A stretch of 64,000 nt of DNA. Origin: Bacteroidota bacterium (GTDB lineage: Bacteria; Bacteroidota; Bacteroidia; 2-12-FULL-35-15). Positions 62,805-64,000 of this stretch are shown in pieces. The position numbers and the translations under genes were made by a program. Each line of letters begins with the position of its first letter. Position 1 is the first letter of the stretch. The stretch is taken from the NCBI GenBank assembly GCA_016707685.1, contig JADJHE010000018.1, forward strand, positions 12,145 to 76,144, written 5' to 3'. The notes beneath the pieces were generated by a model. The model searched no databases. It worked only from the letters and a program-made list of their open reading frames with translations, and was not told the origin of the DNA.

Positions 62805-64000
62805 TTATTTTGAAACAATCATTCGTCCGCTAAAAGAATTTTGGTTATCAATTATTACAAAATAAGTATAAATACCATTTTCCAAGTTGTCTGCACTAAT
62901 AGACAATGAGTGATTGCCCTTTGAATAATTTGAATTGACTGACTTGGAAACAATTTGTCCTAATGAATTGTAGATTATTATTTGAACATTGGCAGTTGTT
63001 GAAAGCGATAAGTTTATTGTAGTTATTTGGTTGAAAGGGTTTGGAAAGTTTTGTCCAACTTTTAGTCTTCCTTTAAATTGTTGATTCCAGTGCTTGGTGA
63101 AGCAGTTGGTTGTTGTTGTGTCACGCAATGAACCATTCCTCCATTTTCATATAAATTTCTGCAATCAATTCCTACTACTGTTCTTCCGGGATGCAGTCCT
63201 TGAATGATGGCATTGGCAACAGCATCATTTGGGTCATTGTAGTTAGGAACTAAAACAACATTGTTGGCAATGTAGTAATTGCAATACGAACCTTTGTAGC
63301 CTAAGTTATTTCCATAAGTTGTCACAACATTGTTTTGAGTTAATGGAACATAAACTTTGTTGTAAGTAACACTGTTTACATTGCTTGCAGCATAAAGAGT
63401 TGCAATGTCAGTTGATGAAAGTCCCCAATAAACTAAATCGGCATTATTCATTGTTACTAATGTGCTGTCGTTTGCAAATTTGGCGAAGCCGTCAATGTGT
63501 GCATCTGTAATATCATCTGTTCCTAAAAATCCGTCCAGCCAAATAAATTTAGTCGCACCAATATATTGATTTAAAATAGTTTCTGCCTGTGTTTGTGTCA
63601 TTCCTGGATTTCTGATTGCTAACGCACCTCCCGAATTTGTTTGAGTTAATATTGAACTTTTTGTAGCCAATAACACTCCGTTTCCGTCTAACTCATATGA
63701 ACCACCTTCAACTATCATTGTAGTATTCAAGTTAATTACAGGAATACTTATAGCAGTTCCTACACTTGTTGGTATTGGATTACAAAGATTATAATTGTAA
63801 TCGCCTCCCCAACCATTAAATCCCCAATCTTCAATGTTTAAATTGCCGCTACCGTCTCTTACGAATATTGGTCCGTTATCCCTTACCCAAACGTCATTTG
63901 TTTGAAACAACTTGAAATCAACATTGGTCAAACTTACGCTTGCTGTCGTGAGTAAGTTTGTGATACGAGTTTGTTCAGTTGCATTGTAAGCTATAATGTG
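62805..64000 (-). CDS. Secreted agmatine/peptidylarginine deiminase-family protein with T9SS sorting domain, incomplete and frameshifted
   Basis: The frame is open through the right edge, so the signal peptide and start are outside the window. The pentein fold has NDVWVRDNGPIFVRDGSGNL, then GGSYELDGNGVLLATKSSIL, DGFLGTDDITDAHIDGFAKF and the catalytic Cys in NGGMVHCVTQQQP. These match agmatine deiminase/PAD-type enzymes that hydrolyse a guanidino group. One base missing near 63065-63070 joins NNLKED to LKVGQNFPNPFNQITTINLS, a type A sorting domain. A T9SS-exported member resembles P. gingivalis peptidylarginine deiminase in principle, but the substrate is not known. Confidence 0.82.

Noticed and set aside
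1..64000. tRNA and rRNA genes
   Set aside because: Scanning the intergenic gaps by eye showed no cloverleaf with the TTC and anticodon arms. A tRNAscan-SE run would be decisive.

Overview
The window is a 64 kb piece of a low-GC Bacteroidota chromosome. Supporting signs are C-terminal type A sorting domains of the type IX secretion system (T9SS) on at least five secreted proteins, TonB-dependent and beta-barrel outer-membrane proteins, no Shine-Dalgarno pattern before most starts, and several TAnnTTTG promoter elements of the Bacteroidota type. I cannot name a genus. No rRNA, tRNA, CRISPR array or transposase is visible.

Layout. 0-3.8 kb: end of a FAD oxidoreductase, a secreted ASST-like protein, a methyltransferase and a small barrel protein. 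3.8-7.85 kb: a minus-strand vitamin B12 operon made of a cobalamin riboswitch, a BtuB-type receptor, a BtuG-like propeller lipoprotein and a DUF71 PP-loop ATPase. 7.9-25.6 kb: mostly housekeeping and envelope genes (RluF-like, OMPs, pcm, Gfo/Idh/MocA, sugar transferase, hbd, peroxiredoxin, ilvE, a methyltransferase-glycosyltransferase fusion, a VWA protein, fabG). 25.7-30.9 kb: a TetR regulator with a type I-like exporter (ABC, HlyD, TolC). 30.9-33.5 kb: purK, purE, a CutA-like protein, YdcF. 33.5-49.7 kb: barrel proteins, sucD, mnmE, a Pif1-like helicase, TPR proteins, nth with a phosphoesterase, two TPR signalling paralogues (one with a SpoIIE phosphatase), a fused 2-oxoacid dehydrogenase E1 and a small Cys-containing membrane protein. 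49.7-53.8 kb: cytochrome c lipoprotein, YdeI, DUF4256, VOC, then VIT1/CCC1 and Nramp-like transporters.

53.8-62.8 kb is different. Unrelated single genes, all on the minus strand (VOC protein, OsmC, a small conserved protein, a T9SS-exported esterase, a propeller lipoprotein, MepB, an erythromycin-esterase-like protein, another T9SS protein), are each followed by a 118-193 bp imperfectly palindromic element. The outer boundary of every element reads CGTTA, and several share the words AAACTGTC and ACTGAAC. The arrangement is that of an integron cassette array with attC-like sites, but no integrase is in the window. The window ends inside a T9SS-exported agmatine/peptidylarginine deiminase-family gene.

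A caution for every reader: more than 25 reading-frame breaks are visible, many of them single-base losses in homopolymers, concentrated between 21 and 44 kb. They hit genes such as sucD, mnmE and purK that a live cell would not usually lose together. Most are therefore probably sequence or assembly errors. I give full spans for the interrupted genes and place each break. I use CDS where one open frame still carries the main domain and pseudogene where the core domain itself is split.
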